Of a DNA stretch of 64,000 nucleotides, positions 48,996-57,554 are shown in pieces. The translations under genes and the position numbers were made by a program. Within the stretch, counting starts at the first letter, position 1, and each line of letters starts with the position of its first letter. This DNA is from JBAXGW01 sp037139195 (lineage in GTDB: Bacteria > Bacteroidota > Bacteroidia > Bacteroidales > JAHJDW01), in assembly GCA_037139195.1 (NCBI GenBank), contig JBAXGW010000011.1:19800-83799 (forward strand), read 5' to 3'. The notes under the pieces are model-generated. The model ran no database searches. It worked only from the letters and a program-made list of their open reading frames with translations, and was not told where the DNA came from.

Positions 48996-50675
48996 TTAGT
49001 TTTTAATAATTTTATAATATCTATTTTCTGTCTTACTTTCAATTTTTAACACATAAATTCCTGATTTCAAATTATTTAGCACTGTGAATTTAGCAAAATT
49101 ATTTCCTTCTTCTGCACTCAATATTTTAGTTTCCGATACTTGTCTGCCAAATGCATCTAGCAAAATAGCTTTTCTATTTTCTTTTATTTCTGAATTATAA
49201 GCTATAAAAAACTCGTCATCAAAAGGATTTGGAAATACTTTATAAGAAAATGATTCTACCTTATTTTTTTCTGCGTAATTAGATGTAACACTTTTGAAAC
49301 CAAACACTTCTAATTCATAAATTGAAAACCCATACGGAGTTGAGCGTTGCGTACAATTTATTTTTATATATCGCGCTGTTGTTGGCATAAGATACTCATC
49401 TTTTGCTCCATTGCCAGCAGTTTCACTATAATAGAGTTGCCATTGAACTGAGTCGAGGGAAGTAAAGATTTCATATTTTGAAGCATAAGCGGTTTCCCAA
49501 TTAATTCTAATTTTAGAAATTGAATACGAATTAACTAAATCGACAACAATAAAATGCGGTTCGGAAAAGGTCGACGACCACCTAGTATTCATCAATCCAT
49601 CATTTGCTAAATTTGCATAATACGCATCCTGAACATCATCGGCGTAAATTGGTTTGTTTTTAGCAATATTTTCCAAGGTATCAACAATTGTATTAGGCAA
49701 TGGATAAGGATTTGAGCAAGTGCATCCTAATATTTCATAAAGTCGATTTCTAACAAAACGAAATACCGTATCAATATAAACAGTGGTATCATTACTTTGA
49801 AAATAAGGGATGTGGTTTTGTCCCCAAAATGAATAGGTAGATGATGGTTTATTTAGTTGCAAGCATCTTTTCTCTATTTCATAGCTTCCATCTAGAAACA
49901 AACCGCTAATCAATGCGGATTCGCCTCTGATGTATGGAACCACATTATCCACTGAACCGTGCATATTTATTACTGGTATATTGTTAAAAGGCTCAATAAA
50001 TTCACGATTTAATAAAGCTCCGCTCAAATTTATCACGCCTTTATATGTTTGCGAAAAACCTGGGTTTCCGCTTTTACCAATCATATCGCCAATTCCTGTT
50101 GTGTCGATATACGAAACTAATTCCGAATTTTTATCCAGAAAAGCTAGGTGCAATGCCATGATTCCACCAGCAGAAGTTCCTCCAATAAAAAATTTTGCAG
50201 TGTCAATTTTATAGGTGTTTCCATTTGTTTCAACATCTTTTCGGATGAATCGCACAGCAGCATTCATATCCTGACAAGCTCTTAATGCGGCGCGTTTAGC
50301 TTGAGTGGCATCAAAAGGCAAAAATGAGACCCTGTAATTAATTGATGCAACTACATAACCTAACTTTGCAAGATTTCGGCTTAATACCACTATATCAGAA
50401 TCGCTTTTTGTTCCTTCAAAAAATTCGCCACCATGTGCTAATAAAATAAAAGCTCTTTTGGTTTCAGTATCGTTTAATGGTTCGTAAATATCAAGTTTCA
50501 AAACTTCATTCGAACCCCAAAAGTTTATACTGTTTCCATATATAATATCTTTTGTAATCTTAATATTTGGGAACAACGAATTATAATATCTCCCAGAATT
50601 ACAGTCTATTTGTGCGTTTGAACTTGCAAAGCAAAATAGTAAAAACAAAGTTGTGGCAAATGCTTTCATAAACAT
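48996..50675 (-). CDS. secreted alpha/beta-hydrolase (serine esterase) with F5/8C domain and T9SS tail
   Basis: 559 aa. After the signal peptide (to about 21, SSNAQ) comes a carboxylesterase-type alpha/beta hydrolase: oxyanion motif HGGEFF (81-86), the SINYR motif, nucleophile S168 in GGTSAGG, acid D243 in GSVDNVVPY and H288 in WGQNHIPY. An F5/8 type C (CBM32-like) module follows at about 335-460, then the Por-type T9SS sorting tail (from VFPNPFDDEFFIAYNS). De-esterification of a plant or algal polysaccharide is inferred from its neighbours. It is cut off from the GH3 operon by a 596-nt repeat region and probably has its own promoter. Confidence 0.85.
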   Translation of the reverse strand: MFMKAFATTLFLLFCFASSNAQIDCNSGRYYNSLFPNIKITKDIIYGNSINFWGSNEVLKLDIYEPLNDTETKRAFILLAHGGEFFEGTKSDSDIVVLSRNLAKLGYVVASINYRVSFLPFDATQAKRAALRACQDMNAAVRFIRKDVETNGNTYKIDTAKFFIGGTSAGGIMALHLAFLDKNSELVSYIDTTGIGDMIGKSGNPGFSQTYKGVINLSGALLNREFIEPFNNIPVINMHGSVDNVVPYIRGESALISGLFLDGSYEIEKRCLQLNKPSSTYSFWGQNHIPYFQSNDTTVYIDTVFRFVRNRLYEILGCTCSNPYPLPNTIVDTLENIAKNKPIYADDVQDAYYANLANDGLMNTRWSSTFSEPHFIVVDLVNSYSISKIRINWETAYASKYEIFTSLDSVQWQLYYSETAGNGAKDEYLMPTTARYIKINCTQRSTPYGFSIYELEVFGFKSVTSNYAEKNKVESFSYKVFPNPFDDEFFIAYNSEIKENRKAILLDAFGRQVSETKILSAEEGNNFAKFTVLNNLKSGIYVLKIESKTENRYYKIIKN

Positions 50676-50708
50676 AACAATTTTAAGCCATTAATAAAAA
50701 GATGTGTT

Positions 50709-50716
50709 CAAAAATA
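50709..50716 (-). promoter_or_regulatory. -7 element of the esterase gene
   Basis: TATTTTTG on the minus strand matches TAnnTTTG, 33 nt before the start at 50675. No -33 TTG at the usual distance. Confidence 0.4.
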
Positions 50717-50760
50717 TTGCAGGTTGAAATTATTTATTTAAATGTAAAATTCAGAAAATG

Positions 50761-51095
50761 TTCTCGATACAAAACAAATGCCGTTATCCCTTCATTTGTT
50801 TCACTACCGTTGACAGATTTTGCTAAATACCTAATATTCAACTCTATATTTCTTTTCACATTCTTTCTCCTTGATGAGAAAGAACCAAAGAATCAAGAAA
50901 AATGTAAAGCCCTGCTATAGTCTTTTGTCGCACAAGCATCGCTGCCAAGCCAGACTATAACAGCCTCTTCGTGGTCAGTGAGCGAAGTCGAACTGCACAT
51001 CGCCTTGACATTTTTCATGCCCACCCACGCTACGCAGTATTTTACCCCTCGAACTGACTGTTCAATTGTCTCATCTAGGGCAAAGTGTATCGAGA
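50761..51095. repeat. composite repeat region bounded by TCTCGATACA inverted repeats
   Basis: The 596-nt gap 50676-51271 has no convincing gene. TTCTCGATACA at 50761 and TGTATCGAGA at 51086-51095 form an outer inverted pair. Inside are the CTTGAT hairpin (50861-50897), the pair CTGCTATAGTCT (50912-50923) / AGACTATAACAG (50952-50963), and TGAGCGAAGTCGAA (50979-50992), an inverted relative of the TTCGACTCCGCTCA element. Confidence 0.6.
50861..50897 (+). repeat. CTTGAT-loop hairpin element, copy 1
   Basis: TTCTTTCTC-CTTGAT-GAGAAAGAA, a perfect 9-bp stem, followed by CCAAAGAATCAAG. A second copy with different but still complementary arms lies at 62946-62983 on the other strand. Confidence 0.7.
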
Positions 51096-51204
51096 TGGAA
51101 TGCAACAAAATATCATTAAGGCAAATAGCTGTAATTCTATGATTTATGCATACAAAACAAATTCTGCTATATTAAAGAAAAGAACCATAAAAAAGATTTG
51201 TTTT

Positions 51205-51243
51205 GCAAACATTCCGTCAGGAAATTTCCTAACGGATGTTTGC
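51205..51243 (-). terminator. hairpin downstream of the GH3 operon, possible terminator
   Basis: GCAAACATTCCGTCAGGAAA pairs with TTTCCTAACGGATGTTTGC, giving about 19 bp with one bulge and one mismatch. On the minus strand it lies 29 nt after the GH3 stop codon; a T-rich stretch follows but not directly. It could instead be a dispersed palindromic repeat. Confidence 0.5.
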
Positions 51244-51271
51244 TTCGTTTGATAAAAACAGTTTTAAAATA

Positions 51272-54200
51272 CTAGGGTTTTATAAGCTTCATAAATTTAT
51301 TTTCAAATTGAGATTCAAATCTGAGATAATAAATGCCAGAAGTTATATCGTTTAAAGAAAAATTTAATTGATTATTTCCTTGATTTAAGCTAATTAACGC
51401 CGACTCCCAAACCTTTCTTCCTTGCGCATCAAAGAGATTTAACTTTGCATCGCTACTTTCTTCTGAAAAATAAGTAAGTGTAATTTGATCGTTAAAAGGA
51501 TTTGGGAAAACATTAAAACTAGAACTGCTTGATATTTTAGAAATATCGGTTATAGAAACTGGGAATCCGTAGGCTTCAAGCTCGCAAATAGAATATCCGA
51601 ATGGCGTTCCGCCTTGCGTGCAAATTACTTTAATATACCTTGCGTTAATATCCGTAGCAAAATCGTCTTTTTTGCCATTGCCAAAACTTATCATTGCCAC
51701 TGTATCCCAATCTATTAAATCTTTTGAAGTGAGAAGCTGGTAATGACTAGCATAAGCATTTTCCCATTTAATAATTATCGATTTTAAGTTATACTCATCT
51801 AGCAAATCAACCTGATAATATTCGTTGTTGGTAGTATTGGAAATCCAACGCGAATTTCTCAACCCATCGTTAGCATAGTTAGGAAAAAAATCATTGCTTG
51901 AAAACGAAGATGCTGTAGCAGGCTTTTTATATGCTAAGTTTATTTTCAATTGCTCTGTTTCTTCGCCATATACTTTTAAATTTTGAATGCTCAAATTGTT
52001 ATTTTCATCGGTTTCGCTGATAAGTTGATTTTGATCTAATGTAGCAGAAATAGCATAATCACCCATTACTTGAGGTATCCACCAGTTTTTATTGGCAATA
52101 CCTTTATTTGCGTTTATTTGTCGCATGCCCCCAATGCCAATTGTAATAGTTGTATCTATTACTGCAATGGTTTGATTGTCAATAATAATTTCTGCTTTTA
52201 AATTGCCATTAAAAATTCCTGTACCTTGGTTTTTTACGTTTAACGCAAACACAACAGTATCGCCAACCTTAGGATAAGGAGGATAACATACAATAGTAGG
52301 CGCAGATAAATCGGGTTTTGGCGAAGCAGGATTAACAACAATGCTAGTGTTTAGTGGCAAATTATTTGAAGCTCCGCCTACTTTTATCAGATATGTACCA
52401 GTTAAAAGAGTATAATTATCAATGGATTCGTCAAAAACATATAAATCTTCGGGTTTTAATTCAAATTTTATAATTTTTGTTTCTCCAGCTAAAAAATGCA
52501 CTCGATTAAATGCCTTCAATTGCTTTGTTGGCATAGGCAAAGATGTGGTAGGATGTGAAACATACAATTGAACAACCTCATCACCTGCCTTCGAACCAGT
52601 ATTTGTAACAGAAACAGAAACCGTAATTTTATCTCCTGCATTTATCGTACTTGATGCTGTTTGTATAGAATTATATGCAAAAGTTGTGTAGCTCAATCCA
52701 TGTCCAAAGGCAAAGGCAGGAGTATAGTTTTGCTTATCAAGCCAAAAATAGCCACCGCCCCAATCGTCGTTAAAATTTGTATTACTAACAGGAATTTGAG
52801 AATCGTTAATAGGCATAGATACAGGCAACTTTCCACCTGGGTTATAATCACCTAAAAGCACATCTACAATGGCTCTTCCTTGTTCTTGTCCGGGATAAAA
52901 CCCGTAAACCAAACCTTTAATATTATGCAAACACTGACTTAAACTAACAATACTACCACTTTCGAGTATAACAATTATATTTGGATTCACACTGGCTAGA
53001 TAATTAATAAGAATTTGTTGTAAGCCTGGTAACTCCACTGACCCCCCAACTCTATCATAAGTTTCACCTTCTTGAAAAACATCTAATCCACCCACAAAGA
53101 CTACTACATCAGATGTTGCTGCTTTATAGATTGCATCGGCGAAACCTGTCGTATCCCAACTATTTATTGCACATCCCTTTTGGTAATTTACTTTCCAATA
53201 TCCAATTTCTTGTTCTAAAGCGTTTTTCACAGTAACAATGCCTGTAGGAAACACAAACGAACTGCCATTAATATTCAAACAGCCGTCATTAGCATTGGGT
53301 CCGATTAAGGCAATTGAGTTAATAGTATTTTTATTTAATGGCAATATATTATTTTGATTTTTGAGTAAAACTAAGCTTTTCAGACCAGTTTCGTAATCAA
53401 TAGCCTGACTTTCTTGTCCGCTTAATGCATCATCTGGAGCAGATGGCTGAAAATCGAGCAATCCAGCAACTAACTTAGTGCGAATTACATTTTTAACAGC
53501 TTTATTCACATCCGACAAAGGAATAGTGCCATTATTAACACCTGTTTTTAAATCATTACTGTAATGCGAAGATCCCATGCAAATGTCGGTTCCAGAATGA
53601 ATGGCTTCTTTAGCATTATGAACAGAGCCCCAATCAGATACTAACAAATAAGGAAACCCCCATTTTTCACGAAGTATTGTAGTATTTAAATCGAAACTAT
53701 GCGATGCAGCAATTCCATTCACTGCAACATAAGCTCCCATAGCTGTGAGAGCATTCGATTTCTGAATACAATTTTTAAATGGCAAACCCCAATGTTCCAT
53801 TATCATTCTTTTAGAAATGGTAATTGTATCAGTCATTCTAGTTGCTTGTGCATTTTCGCAAATAAAAGATTTTATACTCGACATACCAGGTGTTGATTGT
53901 AAGCCTTTTACAGTTGCTACTCCAATTTTAGAACACAAATAAGGGTCTTCTCCATAACTTTCGGCACTTCTGCCATTACGTGGGTCGTTGCAAAGATACA
54001 AGGAAGGTGCTAAACGCATATTTATTCCTTTTGATTGAAATTCTAAGCCCATGGTTCGAGCCATACGGTAAGCAACATTGGTGTCCCAAGTAGCAGCAAC
54101 CGCCATACTTATTGGAAAACTTGTTGCTAAAGCTTCTGTTGGTGCAGGATAACCAGTTGCATCAGGGTCTCTATAACCGTGAGGACCATCCGCAGTATAA

Positions 54201-54400
54201 AATCCAGGAATCCATAATCTAGGATTATCAGCAGTATTCATTACATCATAAGGACATAATTGGTTAATCTTCTCATCCAAAGTCATTTTAGAAACCAAAG
54301 TATCTACCTTTTGTTCAATTGAGATAATTTGCGAAAACACATTCGTTGTTGTACCTAATAAAACGAATAATAGTGCATATATATAATTCTTAGGTATCAT
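51272..54400 (-). CDS. glycoside hydrolase family 3 enzyme with CARDB, F5/8C and T9SS domains
   Basis: 1042 aa secreted enzyme. Signal peptide to about residue 23; GH3 N-terminal barrel (30-330) with DGPHGYR (71-77), RSAESYGEDPYL (144-155) and the nucleophile D256 in LVSDWG. The GH3 C-terminal domain (355-600) has QEGETYDRVGGSVELPG with the likely acid/base Glu. An Fn3-like domain (about 610-700), a CARDB-like domain (about 725-810), an F5/8C module (about 820-948) and a sorting tail (from FNVFPNPFNDQ, 962) follow. The usual Lys-His substrate-binding pair is K177-S178. It is encoded 3 nt after its paralogue, in one operon. Confidence 0.92.
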   Translation of the reverse strand: MIPKNYIYALLFVLLGTTTNVFSQIISIEQKVDTLVSKMTLDEKINQLCPYDVMNTADNPRLWIPGFYTADGPHGYRDPDATGYPAPTEALATSFPISMAVAATWDTNVAYRMARTMGLEFQSKGINMRLAPSLYLCNDPRNGRSAESYGEDPYLCSKIGVATVKGLQSTPGMSSIKSFICENAQATRMTDTITISKRMIMEHWGLPFKNCIQKSNALTAMGAYVAVNGIAASHSFDLNTTILREKWGFPYLLVSDWGSVHNAKEAIHSGTDICMGSSHYSNDLKTGVNNGTIPLSDVNKAVKNVIRTKLVAGLLDFQPSAPDDALSGQESQAIDYETGLKSLVLLKNQNNILPLNKNTINSIALIGPNANDGCLNINGSSFVFPTGIVTVKNALEQEIGYWKVNYQKGCAINSWDTTGFADAIYKAATSDVVVFVGGLDVFQEGETYDRVGGSVELPGLQQILINYLASVNPNIIVILESGSIVSLSQCLHNIKGLVYGFYPGQEQGRAIVDVLLGDYNPGGKLPVSMPINDSQIPVSNTNFNDDWGGGYFWLDKQNYTPAFAFGHGLSYTTFAYNSIQTASSTINAGDKITVSVSVTNTGSKAGDEVVQLYVSHPTTSLPMPTKQLKAFNRVHFLAGETKIIKFELKPEDLYVFDESIDNYTLLTGTYLIKVGGASNNLPLNTSIVVNPASPKPDLSAPTIVCYPPYPKVGDTVVFALNVKNQGTGIFNGNLKAEIIIDNQTIAVIDTTITIGIGGMRQINANKGIANKNWWIPQVMGDYAISATLDQNQLISETDENNNLSIQNLKVYGEETEQLKINLAYKKPATASSFSSNDFFPNYANDGLRNSRWISNTTNNEYYQVDLLDEYNLKSIIIKWENAYASHYQLLTSKDLIDWDTVAMISFGNGKKDDFATDINARYIKVICTQGGTPFGYSICELEAYGFPVSITDISKISSSSSFNVFPNPFNDQITLTYFSEESSDAKLNLFDAQGRKVWESALISLNQGNNQLNFSLNDITSGIYYLRFESQFENKFMKLIKP

Positions 54401-54403
54401 AAA

Positions 54404-57400
54404 TTATTGTTTTATAATTTTAATGTACTTATTTTGTCGTTCATCTTCAATTTTTAAATAATATACTCCGCTTGGTATACTAGAAATATTATTTATTTCA
54501 AACTGATTTTTACCCACAACGCTATTATTAAGAGTTTTTAAAATCAATTTTCCTTGTAAATCATATATACCAATTGTTATAGACTTTTCGCTAGTTGAAA
54601 CATAATTTACTGTAAAAACATCGTTAATGGGATTAGGAAATACACTACTATTTTCGGTATTTTTATTCTCAGATTCAGTTGAAGTAATAAAAGTTAAAGG
54701 CAATCCGTAGGCTTCAATTTCATAAATAGAGAAACCCCAAGGCGATCCGCTCTCTTTACACAAAATTTTAATGTATCTAGCATTTATATCTAAATTAAAA
54801 TCATCAATCTTGCCATTTCCATAGTTTTCTTGAACGATGGTATCCCACTGAGTGCCATTAATCGAAGTACACAATAAATATTTACTAGCAAAAGCAGCTT
54901 CCCATTTAATTATAATATTTTTTAAATTATAATTATCCATCAAATCAACCTGTATGGATTCATTATTAGTAAAATTCGACGACCATCTAGAAAATCTCAA
55001 ACCATCAACTGCCCAATTGGCTGAATAAGTAGAAGCATTATATTCGGAAGAAGCTATAACAGGCTTCTTTAAGGCTAAGTTAATTTTAATTGGCTCAATA
55101 TATGAATCATATACCTTAAACTCTTGTTCAGTTGTATTATTAGCACTATTGGTTTCGGAGATTAAAAGATTTGGGTTTATTTCAGCTTTTAATGTATAAG
55201 TGCCAGCACTTGTAGCAATCCAATAATTTTTGCCCATTAACGCTTTTTTCGCACTTAATTGTTTCATATTTCCAAGCGAAATGCTGATGTTTGTATCTAA
55301 CTGAGCAATCATTTGATTGTTAACATACACATTTGCCTGTATATTTCCTGTGCTTATTCCAGTGCCTTCGTTTTTAATATTTAAAGCAAAAAATACGGTA
55401 TCGCCTTGATGAGGAAATGGAGGATAACAAACTATTGTGGGAACAGTATAATCAGGTTTTGTAGTAGCTGAATTAACATTAATACTTGTATTTAGAGGCA
55501 AATTATCGGACGAACCACCTACTTTTATTTGATAAGTGCCATTTAACAAAACATAATTATCCAGTAATTCATCAAAAACATACAAATCCTCAGGCTTTAA
55601 TTCAAATGAAATTGTTTTTGTTTCACCAGCTTGAAAATTAACTCGTTTAAATGCTTTCAACTGTTTTATTGGCATTGGCAATGAAGAAGCAGGATGCGAA
55701 ACATATAATTGAATCACTTCGTCGCCTTCTTTTAATCCAGTATTGGTAACATTTACAGAAAGCGAAATAGTTTCTCCAGCTTGAATAGAATTGGAGACTG
55801 TTTGAATAGAATTATACGAAAACGACGTATAACTTAATCCATAGCCAAAAGCATAAGATGGAGTATATCCTTGCTTGTCGTACCAACGGTAGCCTGAACC
55901 CCAATCGTCATTATAATTTGTATTATCAGGCGGAATCTGACTATCGTTTGCGGGCATTGTTACAGGCAGCTTTCCTCCAGGATTATAATCGCCAAATAGT
56001 ATATCAGCAATAGCTCGCCCTTGCTCTTGACCAGGGTAAAAGCCATAAATCAAACCTTTAATATTTTGCAAACACTGAGCTAAGCTAACAATTCCGCCAC
56101 TTTCCATTACAACAATGATATTAGGATTTACACTTGATAAGGCATTAATTAATGATTGCTGATTGGTAGGCAACTGAACAGAACCACCAACTCTATCCTT
56201 CATTTCGCCTTCTTGCGTTATATCTAATCCGCCAACAAAAATTACAACATCCGAACTGGCGGCTTTAGAAATTGCATCAGCAAAACCGTTTGTATCAGCA
56301 CTATTGATATCGCATCCTTTTTGATATTTCACTTTCCACGAACCAACACGCTGTTCTATTGCAGCCTTTGGAGTTATTGAATAAGTTGGGAAAACAAAGC
56401 TACTGCCATAACCATCTAAACGGCAGTCGTTAGCACCTGGACCAATAAGGGCTACAGAATTAATAGTAGATTTATTTAAAGGCAGAATGCTATTTTCATT
56501 TTTTAAAAGAACCATACTCTTCACACCTGTTTCATAATCCAAAGTTTGACTTTCCATCCCGCTTATCACATCCTTTGATACTACAGGTTGAAAGTCAATT
56601 ACGCCAGCTAACAGTTTTGTTCTTAATATGTTTCTAACAGCATTATCTACATCAGCTAAAGGAATAGAACCATCTACAACACCTGCTTTTAAATCATAAG
56701 CATATCTCACAGAACCCATATCTAAATCCAACCCCGAATGAATTGCCTCTTTACTATTGTGAACCGAACCCCAATCAGAAACCATAAAATATGGAAATCC
56801 TAATTTGTTTCTTAAAATAGCAGTATTTAAATCGAAGCTTTGTGAAGCAGCAATGCCATTTACAGCAACGTAGGCACTCATAACACTTAATGCATTTGCA
56901 TCTTGAATGGCAAACTTATATGGCAATCCCCAATGTTCCATAATCATTCGCCTAGATATTGTCATAGTATCCGTCATTCTAGTTGCCTGAGCATTTTCGC
57001 ATAAAAAAGCCTTAATACAAGCCATTGCACCAGTACTTTGAATGCCTTTAACAGTGCCAACACCTATTTTCGAGCACAAATATGGGTCTTCGCCATAACT
57101 TTCGGCACTTCTGCCATGGCGTGGATCATTGCAAAGGTACAATGATGGCGCAAGAGGAAGATTAATTCCATTCGCTCTAAATTCATTTGCCATTGCTCTA
57201 GCCATTCTCATAGCCAAGTCTGGATCCCAAGTTGCAGAAACACCAATGCTTACAGGAAAGCTTGTAGCAAAAGCTTCTGGCGGCGCAAGATAATAGCCAA
57301 CATTGCCGCCTGTAGATTCTGGATACCGATAGCCGTGAGGTCCATCGGTGCAATAAAAACCAGGTATTCCAAATCTAGGATTATCGCCCGTATTTAATAC

Positions 57401-57547
57401 ATCCAAAGGATAAAGCTGATGACACTTTTCATCTAAGGTCATTTGCGATAAAATGGCTTCAATTTTTTGTTCTATGGTCAATACTTGCGATTTTGCAGTT
57501 AAAGCAAACATCGACGCTAAAGCAATAGCAAGGTATTTAATCTTCAT
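54404..57547 (-). CDS. glycoside hydrolase family 3 enzyme, paralogue of the downstream gene
   Basis: 1047 aa with the same architecture as its neighbour: signal peptide (to about 20, LTAKS), GH3 barrel with TDGPHGYR and RHGRSAESYGEDPYL, nucleophile D258 in MVSDWG, GH3 C-terminal domain with QEGEMKDRVGGSVQLP, then Fn3-like, CARDB-like and F5/8C modules and a T9SS tail (from SSVFPNPINDVFTV). The Lys-His pair reads K179-A180. Beta-glucosidase or beta-xylosidase activity is the family expectation; the changed residues leave the sugar open. The gene starts 7 nt after the beta-helix gene stop. Confidence 0.92.
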   Translation of the reverse strand: MKIKYLAIALASMFALTAKSQVLTIEQKIEAILSQMTLDEKCHQLYPLDVLNTGDNPRFGIPGFYCTDGPHGYRYPESTGGNVGYYLAPPEAFATSFPVSIGVSATWDPDLAMRMARAMANEFRANGINLPLAPSLYLCNDPRHGRSAESYGEDPYLCSKIGVGTVKGIQSTGAMACIKAFLCENAQATRMTDTMTISRRMIMEHWGLPYKFAIQDANALSVMSAYVAVNGIAASQSFDLNTAILRNKLGFPYFMVSDWGSVHNSKEAIHSGLDLDMGSVRYAYDLKAGVVDGSIPLADVDNAVRNILRTKLLAGVIDFQPVVSKDVISGMESQTLDYETGVKSMVLLKNENSILPLNKSTINSVALIGPGANDCRLDGYGSSFVFPTYSITPKAAIEQRVGSWKVKYQKGCDINSADTNGFADAISKAASSDVVIFVGGLDITQEGEMKDRVGGSVQLPTNQQSLINALSSVNPNIIVVMESGGIVSLAQCLQNIKGLIYGFYPGQEQGRAIADILFGDYNPGGKLPVTMPANDSQIPPDNTNYNDDWGSGYRWYDKQGYTPSYAFGYGLSYTSFSYNSIQTVSNSIQAGETISLSVNVTNTGLKEGDEVIQLYVSHPASSLPMPIKQLKAFKRVNFQAGETKTISFELKPEDLYVFDELLDNYVLLNGTYQIKVGGSSDNLPLNTSINVNSATTKPDYTVPTIVCYPPFPHQGDTVFFALNIKNEGTGISTGNIQANVYVNNQMIAQLDTNISISLGNMKQLSAKKALMGKNYWIATSAGTYTLKAEINPNLLISETNSANNTTEQEFKVYDSYIEPIKINLALKKPVIASSEYNASTYSANWAVDGLRFSRWSSNFTNNESIQVDLMDNYNLKNIIIKWEAAFASKYLLCTSINGTQWDTIVQENYGNGKIDDFNLDINARYIKILCKESGSPWGFSIYEIEAYGLPLTFITSTESENKNTENSSVFPNPINDVFTVNYVSTSEKSITIGIYDLQGKLILKTLNNSVVGKNQFEINNISSIPSGVYYLKIEDERQNKYIKIIKQ

Positions 57548-57554
57548 AAAAATA

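Noticed and set aside
50702..51108. Two small open frames (72 aa plus strand, 71 aa minus strand) in the repeat gap
   Set aside because: They consist of repeat sequence (CTTGAT hairpin and TTCGAC element) and have no recognisable protein features.
54404..57547. SusC/SusD pair or outer-membrane transporter within the glycan cluster
   Set aside because: No TonB-plug, TonB box or SusD-like helical lipoprotein is present; all large frames are explained by GH3, esterase and beta-helix proteins.
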